Origin: Ruminiclostridium herbifermentans
GTDB lineage: Bacteria; Bacillota; Clostridia; Acetivibrionales; DSM-1351
DNA: 64,000 nucleotides
Direction of reading: 5' to 3'
Assembly: GCF_005473905.2 (NCBI RefSeq)
Contig: NZ_CP061336.1
Coordinates: forward strand, 496,001 to 560,000
In this document: positions 19,293 through 28,186 of the stretch, piece after piece
How positions within the stretch are numbered: the stretch's first letter is position 1
Layout of the letters: every line of letters begins with the position of its first letter
Program-made: the position numbers and the translations under genes
Notes under the pieces: generated by a model
What the model was told of the DNA's origin: nothing
The model's input: only the letters and a program-made list of their open reading frames with translations
Database searches by the model: none

Positions 19293-20882
19293 ATGAAAAA
19301 TGCAAAAATTAGAATTGCTAGTTGTGCACTTTTACTTTCCATTGGATTGTCAACATTAGTTGGCTGTGGTGGCGGTTCATCAGAACAAGCTAGTACAAGT
19401 GGAAGTTCTCCAGATTCTGCTAAGAAAGCAGATCCTGTAGAACTCACAGTCGAAGTTTTTGACAGAGCAACACCTGGATATCAAGCAGATAATAATTTCC
19501 AAACAAAATGGATCCAGGATAATTTTGGTACACCAAACAACATTAATATGAAATTCATTCCTATTCTTAGGACACAGGAAGTTGAAAAGCTGAACGTACT
19601 TATGGCTGCAAACCAGGCTCCTGACATCTGTTTTACTTACAATGACGGTGTAATATACAACTATGTTAAGAGTGGTGGTCTTACAGATTTAGGACCAATA
19701 TTAGATGAGTATGGTACAAACCTGAAAAAATACCTTGGTGATGAATTACTTAGCTATGGTAAGTTTGATGGAAAACAATTAGCAGTTCCTGCTAAAAGAG
19801 TTATTGAGGGTTGTTTCGCAGCATACATACGTAAAGACTGGCTAGATAAAGTAGGTTTGCCTGTACCTAAGACTACTGAAGAGTGGTACACTGCTATGAA
19901 AGCTTTTGCAGATAAAGATCCAGGCGGATTGGGTGACAAGAATATACCTTTTGCTATTTGGGCTGACCCTAACAATATTAACTGGACATCATCAATGCTA
20001 TTAGAGTCATTTAAAGAGAAAATCACTGAAGAACAGAGAATGACATTGCCAAACTGGGTAGTTCCTGGCTTTAAAGAGGGAATGAGATTCATGAACAAGC
20101 TTTATAGCGAAGGTATCATAAGCCCTCAGTTTACTTTAGATAAAGATGGAAAGCAGATGGAAAAAGATATTGCACAAGGAAGAGTAGGATTTATCATTAA
20201 CTCATATGATTTCCCATTAAGACCTGTTCCTGGTGTATTAACAGAGTTACAGAAGAACATTCCAGGTGCAGATTTCATAGAATGTGATCCATTTACAAAC
20301 TATGAAGGAAAACATCCAAAAATGAAGTATAATCCAAATGGATTATATATAGTAGTTCCAAAGTCAAGCAAACGTGCTGTAGAAGCTATTAAGTACCTTG
20401 AGTGGATGTCTGATCCTGAAGTTCTAAAATTCTTACAGAATGGTATTAAGGGTGAACAGTATACTGATGAACAAGATGGTATTCCACTAAACTTCTTTAC
20501 AAACGATCAGCTACCTGATGATAAGAAAGCTAACTTTACAGATTTATCAATCATTGTTAACGGTAAAGAATTTGGTGACCAAGAAAGGAATATTAAATCA
20601 GCTTCTTATGGATACCCTGGATTTGAGGACCGTTTCCAGAAGGCTTATGAGATTTCTTTGACAGATGCAAACTATATGCCACACTTTGATTCAGTTATTG
20701 AATCTCAAGCTAAGTATTCAAAAACATTAGCTGACAAGGATGTAGAAATATTCGTTAAATCTATTACTTGTAAGCCAGCAGACTTTGATAAGACATACGA
20801 TTCACTTGTTGCTGATTATATGAAAGCAGGCGGACAGGAAATAGTTGATGAGAAGTTAAATATACTTAAATCAGCTAAATAA
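19293..20882 (+). CDS. Extracellular sugar-binding lipoprotein of the CUT1 transporter (LplA type)
   Basis: Captures the oligosaccharide outside the cell and delivers it to the two permeases upstream. About 529 residues. The start ATG at 19293 is chosen because GGAGGAG lies 7 nt upstream; the in-frame TTG at 19278 precedes that site. A signal peptide of about 24 residues ends in lipobox LVGC (Cys25), followed by a flexible Gly/Ser linker. Segments such as YVKSGGLTDLGPILDEYG and NPNGLYIVVPKSSK belong to the large extracellular solute-binding protein fold. A strong terminator follows, closing the three-gene operon. Confidence 0.93.
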   Translation: MKNAKIRIASCALLLSIGLSTLVGCGGGSSEQASTSGSSPDSAKKADPVELTVEVFDRATPGYQADNNFQTKWIQDNFGTPNNINMKFIPILRTQEVEKLNVLMAANQAPDICFTYNDGVIYNYVKSGGLTDLGPILDEYGTNLKKYLGDELLSYGKFDGKQLAVPAKRVIEGCFAAYIRKDWLDKVGLPVPKTTEEWYTAMKAFADKDPGGLGDKNIPFAIWADPNNINWTSSMLLESFKEKITEEQRMTLPNWVVPGFKEGMRFMNKLYSEGIISPQFTLDKDGKQMEKDIAQGRVGFIINSYDFPLRPVPGVLTELQKNIPGADFIECDPFTNYEGKHPKMKYNPNGLYIVVPKSSKRAVEAIKYLEWMSDPEVLKFLQNGIKGEQYTDEQDGIPLNFFTNDQLPDDKKANFTDLSIIVNGKEFGDQERNIKSASYGYPGFEDRFQKAYEISLTDANYMPHFDSVIESQAKYSKTLADKDVEIFVKSITCKPADFDKTYDSLVADYMKAGGQEIVDEKLNILKSAK

Positions 20883-20917
20883 TTAAGTGATATTATAAAA
20901 TAGGGCACCTATAATTT

Positions 20918-20963
20918 GCTGTTGCAGGGCTAATAATCAGTTAGTCTGCAACAGCTTCTTTTT
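20918..20963 (+). terminator. Rho-independent terminator after the sugar-binding lipoprotein
   Basis: GCTGTTGCAG (20918-20927) pairs perfectly with CTGCAACAGC (20946-20955), with an inner CTAA/TTAG stem, followed by TTCTTTTT. The rest of the gap to 21238 (about 275 bases) shows nothing recognisable. Confidence 0.92.
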
Positions 20964-21238
20964 ACTACAATATAAGTTGCTGCCAACAATTATAAGAATT
21001 CTGAAAAGCTGTTTAAAGCTATGAACTGTAGCATGTACAGCATATAAGCGGAAATAAAATTCGGTTATTATTATTGCATGAGGGCATATCTGATTCAATC
21101 TCTTGTAAATGGATATACCTGCAACTATAATTAAATTTATAGAATAATGAAAAGTAATCCTATAGCATTAATGCAGTATTTAAATATCAATCAAAGTAAT
21201 ACTGTTATATTCAAATATAATTTTGGAGATTAATAAGT

Positions 21239-23212
21239 ATGGAACTTATTCTAACAGCAAGAAGTAAATCTCAAGAAACTACGGATTATCTCTCATTGGA
21301 CAAACAGGGCTTAAAAGCATCTATAAAAATTGCAGAAGGAAATGGGAGTCCGGAAAAACCCTTTGAAGCACAAATAAAAATTTCAAACTCAAATATATCA
21401 AAATGGTGCGGTGTTATACATATAGAACTTTCATTTAATAAAATTAACCCACGCTTTTTCTTACCGGCATTTATGTATGGCAGAAACCGCGGTGAGGCAC
21501 CACAGAATGTTCCTAGAGAATTTCCGAGGTTGAGAGATGGCAATCCATCCCGCCCTTCTTCACCATGGTGGATGATGAGAAGTGACCGTTTGTCTCATCC
21601 AGTGGCATTGGTATATGATTCTGGTAAAGTTTTCGGACTTAGTGCAAGCCCTTATTTTACATGTAAAGATGGGATAAAGCGGCAATGGGTTCCTGAAAAT
21701 GAAGAAACATTCTATCAATATGGGGGGTACTCTTGTTCGCTGGCAAAGGGTACTGTAGGGTATACACTTGGTTATGAAAATGCACCTCTTATGTTTGTAA
21801 CTTCTAGTAATGTAAAAGAAAGAGAGCCCCTTCTAGACAATTGCTTTGAATTAGAACCGGGGGAAACAGTAGAGTTTTCAATGGACTTATACCAATACAA
21901 TGCTAAATCAGAACTAGATATAAATGCAGCAATAGAGCATGTATATTATAAATATCATCAAAAGCCAAGAAAGGTTAGCGATAGCAAGACAGCGGTGGCA
22001 GATTTAGCAAAGGCTGTCTATGAGGATGCTTGGCTGCCAGAAGAACTAAGCTATGTTGGTCAGGTTTTTGAGGATAATTGTTGTGAAGGCTACAGACACA
22101 ACAAAATAATTTCCTTAAGCTGGACAAATGGCATGTCTGTGGCAACACCAATGCTTATGTCTGCATTGCGGCTTGAGGATGAGTCCATGCGTCAACAGGC
22201 ACTTTCCTGTATAACAAATATAATTGAGAATTCATTAAACCCTGCCTCGGGCTTGCCATATGATGCATGTGAAGACGGGAAATGGAGTATTAACGGCTGG
22301 TGGTTTGATATGGTGACTACATCAGGGCACAGTTCTTACATTTGCGGGCAGGCTCTTTTTTATATATTGAAAGCATATGAATATGAAAAGAAGATAAAAA
22401 ACTGCATACATGATGATTGGATACTATATGTAAATAAGGTGCTTGAGAAGCTTGAAGCTTCAATAAATCCAGATGGTGAGTATCCATATATATTATCTGC
22501 AAAAAATGGTATTGGCATTGAATATGATTCCTTTAGCGGTGCATGGTGCATGGCTGCTCTTGCGTACTATAGCTGGCTTACCAAGGACAGAACGCATTTG
22601 GACAGCTTAAAGAAGAGCGAAAAGCATTATTACGAAGAATACATCTGTCATATGGAATGCTACGGTGCGCCGCTAGATACTAATAAGGCAGTGGATTCTG
22701 AAGGAATACTTGCATATATAAAAGCTGTTAGGTTTATTCATGCTTTGACAGGGGACAAGATTTATCTAGAACATATGAGGGATGCAATATGCTACGAATT
22801 CACATTTAAGTTCTGTTATAATTCTCCGATAAAAGTACCTCCACTCAGCAAGCTTAACTGGTCAAGCAGTGGCGGTAGTGTGACTTCAGTCTGCAATCCT
22901 CATATTCATCCTATGTCGAGCAATATTATAGACGAACTGCTGTATTATGTTCAGAACAGTGATGATGCTTATGTAAAGGACCGTTTAGAAGATACTGTTG
23001 ATTGGAGTTGTCAGACTTACAATACGTTTGACAGAGAGTATGATTATGGGAAAAAAGGATGGATGTCAGAACGATTCTGCTATTCAGAAGGACTTCTAAC
23101 GGAAAAATACAGGGATGGTTCTCTATCTAGTACCTGGTTTTGTCTTATGCCTTGGGCAATTGGTTCTATTTTAGACGGTCTTGCTGGTGATTATTGGGAG
23201 ATTAAAGAATAG
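21239..23212 (+). CDS. Unassigned (alpha/alpha)-toroid protein, putative glycoside hydrolase
   Basis: A 657-residue protein that I cannot assign to a named family. The first 230 residues look beta-rich (PRFFLPAFMYGRNRGE, PWWMMRSDRLSHPVALVYDSG). The remaining 400 are helical with regularly spaced aromatic motifs (SLSWTNGMSV, GWWFDMVTTSGHSSY, EYDSFSGAWCMAALAYYSW), the pattern of six-hairpin glycosidases. Candidate acids occur in ACEDGKWS, EYDSF and MECYG. No signal peptide, so cytoplasmic. It lies 356 bases after the importer's terminator in the same direction, with GGAG 10 nt before the ATG. A role in trimming imported oligosaccharides is inference; a lyase or phosphorylase is possible. Confidence 0.6.
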   Translation: MELILTARSKSQETTDYLSLDKQGLKASIKIAEGNGSPEKPFEAQIKISNSNISKWCGVIHIELSFNKINPRFFLPAFMYGRNRGEAPQNVPREFPRLRDGNPSRPSSPWWMMRSDRLSHPVALVYDSGKVFGLSASPYFTCKDGIKRQWVPENEETFYQYGGYSCSLAKGTVGYTLGYENAPLMFVTSSNVKEREPLLDNCFELEPGETVEFSMDLYQYNAKSELDINAAIEHVYYKYHQKPRKVSDSKTAVADLAKAVYEDAWLPEELSYVGQVFEDNCCEGYRHNKIISLSWTNGMSVATPMLMSALRLEDESMRQQALSCITNIIENSLNPASGLPYDACEDGKWSINGWWFDMVTTSGHSSYICGQALFYILKAYEYEKKIKNCIHDDWILYVNKVLEKLEASINPDGEYPYILSAKNGIGIEYDSFSGAWCMAALAYYSWLTKDRTHLDSLKKSEKHYYEEYICHMECYGAPLDTNKAVDSEGILAYIKAVRFIHALTGDKIYLEHMRDAICYEFTFKFCYNSPIKVPPLSKLNWSSSGGSVTSVCNPHIHPMSSNIIDELLYYVQNSDDAYVKDRLEDTVDWSCQTYNTFDREYDYGKKGWMSERFCYSEGLLTEKYRDGSLSSTWFCLMPWAIGSILDGLAGDYWEIKE

Positions 23213-23220
23213 ATTATTAG

Positions 23221-23394
23221 CTATGTACGTACCGTGGTCCAACTTGCTTTCAATTAACATGGAGCCATGATGGAGCTGGTAAGTATCACTTAGCAGCTGG
23301 TAGCTATAGCTATGCCGCTAGTGATACAGGTTATACCACTCAGTCTGATCAGACACTAAGCTTTTCCTCTAGTGACGTTACTACCGGTGATTAG
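23221..23394 (+). pseudogene. Remnant of an Ig-like surface/carbohydrate-binding domain
   Basis: Directly after the stop at 23218-23220 there is a 57-codon open stretch with no start codon. It reads WSHDGAGKYHLAAGSYSYAA, then SDTGYTTQSDQTLSF and stops after SSDVTTGD. The GKYxLxAGxYxYxxSxxGYTTQS pattern is that of short Ig-like modules in large secreted bacterial proteins. Base composition is less AT-rich than the surroundings. It is probably the last piece of a lost extracellular protein; the match is by pattern only. Confidence 0.5.
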
Positions 23395-23427
23395 TAGCTA
23401 TAATACGTTTTTATAATAATAGATCAT

Positions 23428-23462
23428 GTGCGGGCCTCGGTTAAAAGATAGAAGCCCGCGTA
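23428..23462. terminator. GC-rich hairpin near the 3' end of yyaL
   Basis: GCGGGC (23430-23435) pairs with GCCCGC (23454-23459), extendable to about 10 bp with G:U pairs. A T-run (23471-23478) follows on the plus strand, inside the end of the opposing gene. It may terminate the plus-strand genes, the yyaL transcript, or both. Confidence 0.5.
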
Positions 23463-23467
23463 TGAGA

Positions 23468-25519
23468 CTATATTTTTTTCGGTTGTAAAAATATTTCTGA
23501 TAAGCTTTCTGTATCGGTAACAGGGGACATACATGAAAAGTTCTGACAAACATATGCTGCAGCTTTTCCGGTGTATCCTCTGTATTCAGAGGCATATGGA
23601 GCAATTTTAATTAGTTCTGGGGTTATTTGCGATAGGGATACTGAAAATGGGTGGTATAAGCTATTATAGGTCTTAACCATGTTATCACATTCAGAACCTG
23701 CAAATACAACCTCTGAAGCTTTCTCTGTTGTTGCATAGAGATATCCGCATAACATGTAGGTATGTCCTATTGGCACTGCTTCAATGTCTGAACTAAAATA
23801 CTCTATTATTGACTTTGCTTCCTTTTCAAATGAAGGTTGTCCCGTAAGTCTTGCTATACGCAACAGATTCATTACCGCTACTGAATTACCCGAAGGAATG
23901 GCACCATCATAACACTCCTTTGGACGTGAAATGAGTTTTTCGGAATCATGCCCATATTGGAATAAACCATATGCTGTGTTATCTTTAAATAGTTCTAGCA
24001 TCCTCTTATTAAATTCTAATGCTTTTTCTAAATAAAAAGGCTTATATGTTGCTTCGTACAGTTCTAACAATCCCCAAACCAAGAATGCGTAATCCTCTAA
24101 ATAGGCTAAAATAGCGGATTCACCATCTCTGAAGCGTGCTAATAATCTGCCATCACTTCGTACAAGTTTTTGAAGTATAAATTGAGCACATTTTTCGGCA
24201 GAAATAGTATATTTTTCTTCACCTAGAGCTTTTCCGCAGAAGGACATGGCGGCAAGCATCAGACCGTTCCAGGAAGTAAGGATTTTGTCATCTTTATGTG
24301 GATGTATACGTTTTTCCCTGTATTCAAAAAGCCTTTTTCGGCATAATTCTGAAAATGTTTTGTTAGCTTCAGATAAGGTTCCTGTTGCAATTAGATTGGG
24401 AATATTCTTGCCTTCAAAATTGCCTTTAGAAGTAATATCATATAGGCTGCAATATTCTATACCATCTTTTTCACCAAGTACATCTATAATTTCTTGCATA
24501 GTCCATACATAGAATTTACCTTCTACGCCTTCTGAATCAGCATCTTCAGCTGAGTAGAAACCACCCTCGCCAGATGTCATATCCCTTAAAATATATTCTA
24601 AAATTTGATGTGCTGTTTCAGAGTAACTGCTATTACCAGTGGCAAGGTATGCTTCGGCATATACTATAGCCAGTAAGGAATTGTCATACAGCATTTTTTC
24701 AAAATGGGGAACAAGCCACTTTCTATCAGTTGAGTATCTGCTGAAGCCAAATCCTACATGATCAAAAATACCGCCATTTTTCATGGATTCTAATGTTTTT
24801 TCTACCATTTCAAGAGCAAGAGTCTCTTTTTGAGAATACCAGTAGCGCAGCAGAAAAAGCAAATTGTGTGGTGTTGGGAATTTAGGTGCGTTGCTGAAGC
24901 CTCCATAATAGCTGTCATAGCTGCGCTTTAGCTGTGAAAAGGCGTGGTGAATTGTATTCATTGTAAGCTTTGCAGCTTCAGGTCTTCTATCAGCCTTTTG
25001 AACGGCCATTATTTCCTTAGTAGCATCTATAATTGTCTTCTTTTCATTTTGCCAAATATTATTAATAGTTTTTAGCAAGCTAATTAATCCCATCATGTTC
25101 ATGCTGTCATCCTTGGGAAAGTATGTTCCAGCATAAAAGGGATGTTTCTCTGGAGTAAGAAACACGGTTAATGGCCATCCTCCTTGACCTGTTAATAGCT
25201 GGCATACAGACATATATATGCTGTCTATATCAGGGCGCTCTTCCCGGTCTACCTTTATGCATATAAAATCCCTATTTAGTACTCTAGCAACTTCCTCGTC
25301 CTCAAAGGATTCACGCTCCATTACATGACACCAGTGACAAGTAGACATTATACACCGCTAAGAATACCCAATAGATAGGAAAATAGGCTTATCTTCTGTA
25401 ATTGCTCTTGAAAAAGCCTCAGCACCCCAAGGATACCAATCAACAGGATTATACGCATGTTGTAATAGGTAAGGGGACTTTTCATTAACCAATTTATTGG
25501 GTATTTTATTAGTTGTCAT
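23468..25519 (-). pseudogene. yyaL: YyaL-like thioredoxin-domain protein (DUF255), interrupted by an in-frame TAG
   Basis: Homologue of the YyaL/spermatogenesis-associated protein 20 family, about 684 codons: an N-terminal thioredoxin-like domain joined to an (alpha/alpha) toroid. The first part, [19 protein letters not shown] to FLSIGYS, is followed by 18 extra bases (25343-25360) that begin with TAG. The frame then resumes with STCHWCHVMERESFEDEEVA and is open for 600 more residues. Without those 18 bases the text would read the family's usual GYSTCHWCHVM. An ATG inside the insert lacks a ribosome site. I place the start at 25519, 8 nt after GGAGG. The split separates the N-terminal 54 residues from the CxxC site, so the gene is probably dead unless stop readthrough occurs. 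Confidence 0.88.
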
Positions 25520-25693
25520 GGGCATCACCTCCTTGTTTATCAAAAAATTTATAACAGGACTAGTATCTTCATTTTTTAATAAACATATTCTTGTAATATT
25601 ACATTTAAGGTATGCTCATAAGGATTAAAACGCATGATTTCCAGAGTTAAGCTTTATAAGAATATCTTTCGTTATTTAAACCTTTTACATATG

Positions 25694-26563
25694 CTATTTA
25701 TCAAAATCATATAGAGTGTTTAATAATTTTTTTTGCTCTTCAAATACGTCATATTGTTCTGGTATATGTTTTTCGATAGTACCTATAGATTCAAGAACTA
25801 TTCTTTTAACAGTATAGATGTCATTTCCATCTAATATAGCATTTCTTATAAATGTACTTGAAAAGTCTGTGGGAGTATACTTTCTTCCTACTATTTTTTT
25901 TGATAAATCAGATACTTTGGTACTAATATAATTTCTACTATAGTTGCTAAAAATTCTATCATATCTTTTCATAACTTTCGTTTGTGATTGAATATACTCA
26001 TTAATTAAATCTACAAGGCTTTGCTTTAAAGGAATAAATACCTCCCCATCTTCTCCTGTATCAAAGTGAAGTGTAAATTGTGAATTGCATGTATTTATTT
26101 GGTGATTCGTAAGATTTTCTATGTATTGGCGACTTAGACCCGTATATATGAAAAAGCCTATTAAAAGCCTTTCAATTATTGGTTGACTTTTGTCTTTGGT
26201 ATATTTAACAAACTTCAATATATCTTTATTATCTATATATACTATCCCATCTTTTTCCCTATTTGCTGGTATTTCAACACCTTTCATTACTTCTTTGGTA
26301 ATGTCAGAATTATAAGTATATGTAAAAAAACCTTTACATGCACGATAATAGTTTAGATTATCACTTTTTAAGTTTTTTATAAAACTATCAATTTCAGAAA
26401 AAGTAATAGCTTTAAGAGGTTTATTTTGGTTACCTTCCAAATTCATATAGTCATTGAAAAATTTCATTATACGTGTTTTATAAAATGTTTTGCTATCTTT
26501 ATTAGAAACTGTATCCAAATACTGATTAATAACTTTTGTCGCATCTTCCATATATTTATACAA
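25694..26563 (-). CDS. Tyrosine-recombinase-fold protein lacking recognisable catalytic residues
   Basis: The 289-residue protein follows the layout of tyrosine recombinases: an N-terminal SAM-like DNA-binding domain (10-95), then a catalytic-type domain with LLIGFFIYTGLSRQYIENL and a C-terminal DFSSTFIRNAILDGNDIYTV. Where active enzymes have TGLRxxEL, this has TGLSRQYIENL. The HxLRH box reads TDFSSTF and the later H/W box reads LESIGTIEKH, so the first Arg, the second Arg and the His appear lost; a Tyr remains in PEQYDVF. The TTG start at 26563 is set by GGAGG exactly 8 nt upstream. No att repeat was found. It could be a domesticated DNA-binding protein or a decayed integrase. Confidence 0.72.
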   Translation of the reverse strand: MYKYMEDATKVINQYLDTVSNKDSKTFYKTRIMKFFNDYMNLEGNQNKPLKAITFSEIDSFIKNLKSDNLNYYRACKGFFTYTYNSDITKEVMKGVEIPANREKDGIVYIDNKDILKFVKYTKDKSQPIIERLLIGFFIYTGLSRQYIENLTNHQINTCNSQFTLHFDTGEDGEVFIPLKQSLVDLINEYIQSQTKVMKRYDRIFSNYSRNYISTKVSDLSKKIVGRKYTPTDFSSTFIRNAILDGNDIYTVKRIVLESIGTIEKHIPEQYDVFEEQKKLLNTLYDFDK

Positions 26564-26576
26564 TTTTCATTCCTCC

Positions 26577-26877
26577 ATTCAAAATTTTCCACACAAAGTA
26601 ATTATATACTATAATTTCCTATAAGTATACATTGTGTCTGATAAACTAGTATAAAAAGCTAGGCATAGCAATATATACAATTACTTTATTTCAAATTTTG
26701 AATATTTATCACATCTAAAGGAATATCAATGTTATTAAGCGAACAAATGTTCTAAAAATACACAAACTGAAAGCATTGGTATTCCTACGTTGTAGAGGGT
26801 TCTAAAACAGTATGATTGTATTGTATGTATTAAATTGTTGATATTGCTGTATTGTATCGAAAGGATATACGATATAA
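26577..26877. other. AT-rich gap upstream of the recombinase-like gene
   Basis: About 300 bases between divergent or broken genes. No open frame with a ribosome site, no clear hairpin and no promoter pair stood out. Confidence 0.4.
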
Positions 26878-27087
26878 GAATACAGTAACTCGACTGAATA
26901 TTTAGAATTCTATTATCTATACAATGATATTTTAAAACAATTGGAAAAATTATTGCCTCCTGAATCTTCCGATTTAATTAATCAACTTGACGATATACAA
27001 GGGAATTACTTAGTTGGTTATCAAAAATATTTTTATAAACAGGGATTCTCAGATTGTAAGATGATGTTTAATTTATTGCATAAATAA
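26878..27087 (+). pseudogene. 5'-truncated small protein remnant (DUF6809-like, tentative)
   Basis: A 69-codon open stretch without a plausible start. It reads TEYLEFYYLYNDILKQLEKL, then LPPESSDLINQLDD and ends GFSDCKMMFNLLHK. The pattern of helix, short linker, aromatic-rich helix and GFxxGxxLM-like tail resembles small accessory proteins of Firmicutes mobile regions. Upstream is a stop at 26875 with no ribosome site, so the 5' end is missing. The family name is tentative. Confidence 0.4.
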
Positions 27088-27122
27088 TCTTGGTACATTT
27101 TTATTTTTTTAGCTAAACATGA

Positions 27123-27350
27123 AATACACTGTTTGATTCATTAATGTTAGCTACTGCTGAGGTTATAGAAAAAATTGATGAAATCAATCCACAAGAAATA
27201 GCTATGAAAATAAAAGAGTTAAAAAAAGATGAAAGATTTACAAGATATGTTGGGTCAGCTAGTAGTAATCCAACCAGTATCACCAATAAAGTTAAAATTG
27301 CTAAAGAAGTACTTTACAATATCGGACAGGACAGGGTTAATGAAGAATGA
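27123..27350 (+). pseudogene. C-terminal fragment of a DUF262 (GmrSD-N-like) protein
   Basis: Open from 27123 after a stop, with an ATG at 27144 lacking a ribosome site. The 75 residues read NTLFDSLMLATAEVIEKI, then IKELKKDERFTRYVGSAS and ITNKVKIAKEVLYNIG, which has the look of the extreme C-terminus of DUF262 proteins. It overlaps the next gene by ATGA (27347-27350), the coupling expected for a two-gene DUF262-HEPN unit. The N-terminal ParB-like catalytic part is absent, so this is a deletion remnant. Confidence 0.55.
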
Positions 27351-27907
27351 ATAGAGTTGTTGAGGAAATAATAGCCTGTAGAAACTGGAGAGTCAGAGAA
27401 CTAGAATTACTAAAAAAACTAAAAGTTACTACTCTTTATTCTTTGGATGAAAGAACTAATGAGCAGTATCTGAAAATGTGTATACCTTATATATATGCAC
27501 ATTGGGAAGGTTTTATAGTTGAAAGTTTCCGATTAGTAATAGATTATATTAATGCAAAAGAAATAAAAGAAAATGAAATTATTAATGAACTATATGTCTT
27601 TTCTAACCAAACAGTATTTAAAAAATTATCTGGTAAACAGAGTTTTGAACAATGCTGTGAATTTTCAGAAAAAGTTATTAATAACTTAAATAAACCTGTT
27701 TACATAGATATAAATTTGTTATCGACAAAATCTAATTTAAAGTTTGAACAATTATGCGATATATTCTCTTGGTTTAAATTAGATATTACTGAATGTAAAC
27801 AATTACAAAATTGAAATAAACAAATTAGTCAACTTACGTAACAGGATTGCTCATGGAGAAAATGGTATTATTTGAAAGAAAGTGAAGTTGTATTCAATAT
27901 AATATAA
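27347..27907 (+). pseudogene. MAE_28990/MAE_18760-type HEPN nuclease, frameshifted
   Basis: The first 155 codons have the family's helical layout with LKMCIPYIYAHWEGFIVESF. The frame stops at 27812-27814, but the next frame continues NKLVNLRNRIAHGENG, holding the HEPN motif RNxxxH (RNRIAH). The original frame then returns at 27863 as YYLKESEVVFNII and stops at 27905. Two compensating indels therefore enclose the active site. HEPN proteins of this type are predicted RNases paired with DUF262 partners, and the remnant upstream fits. The product as written lacks the catalytic motif. Confidence 0.72.
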
Positions 27908-28095
27908 ATAGCCTATTGAGTATAAAATAATTCATTAAGGGTAGTACTAATTAAGATATTTAGTATTTTAGAAATAATTTATTAATTATACATTTTATAA
28001 AAAAGAAATTATTATTTTGTTTGTAAACATTATATAATGGCGGAATTAAAGAATATGATAGAAAAAATAGAGCACCGCCGCAGCGCTGCCCTTAC

Positions 28096-28115
28096 AAAAA
28101 CATCTGCATGTTTTT
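28096..28115. terminator. Small bidirectional terminator downstream of the Abi gene
   Basis: AAAAACAT (28096-28103), loop CTGC, ATGTTTTT (28108-28115), with A and T runs forming the outer stem. It lies 70 bases beyond the end of the minus-strand Abi gene. Otherwise the gap 27908-28186 shows only a 45-codon frame at 28037 without a ribosome site. Confidence 0.6.
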
Positions 28116-28186
28116 TGATTCTAATAATATTATATGACTGCACTATAAAAATGTCAATCTATTTCACAAATTAATAATTCCCAATA

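Noticed and set aside
25358-25360. TAG in yyaL as a pyrrolysine or other recoded codon
   Set aside because: It comes with 15-18 extra bases absent from the family's usual sequence and no PylS/PylT or recoding element is visible; an insertion mutation is simpler.
28037-28174. 45-codon frame starting ATG after TATA-like sequence
   Set aside because: No ribosome site, it runs through the terminator hairpin of the Abi gene, and no conserved pattern was recognised.
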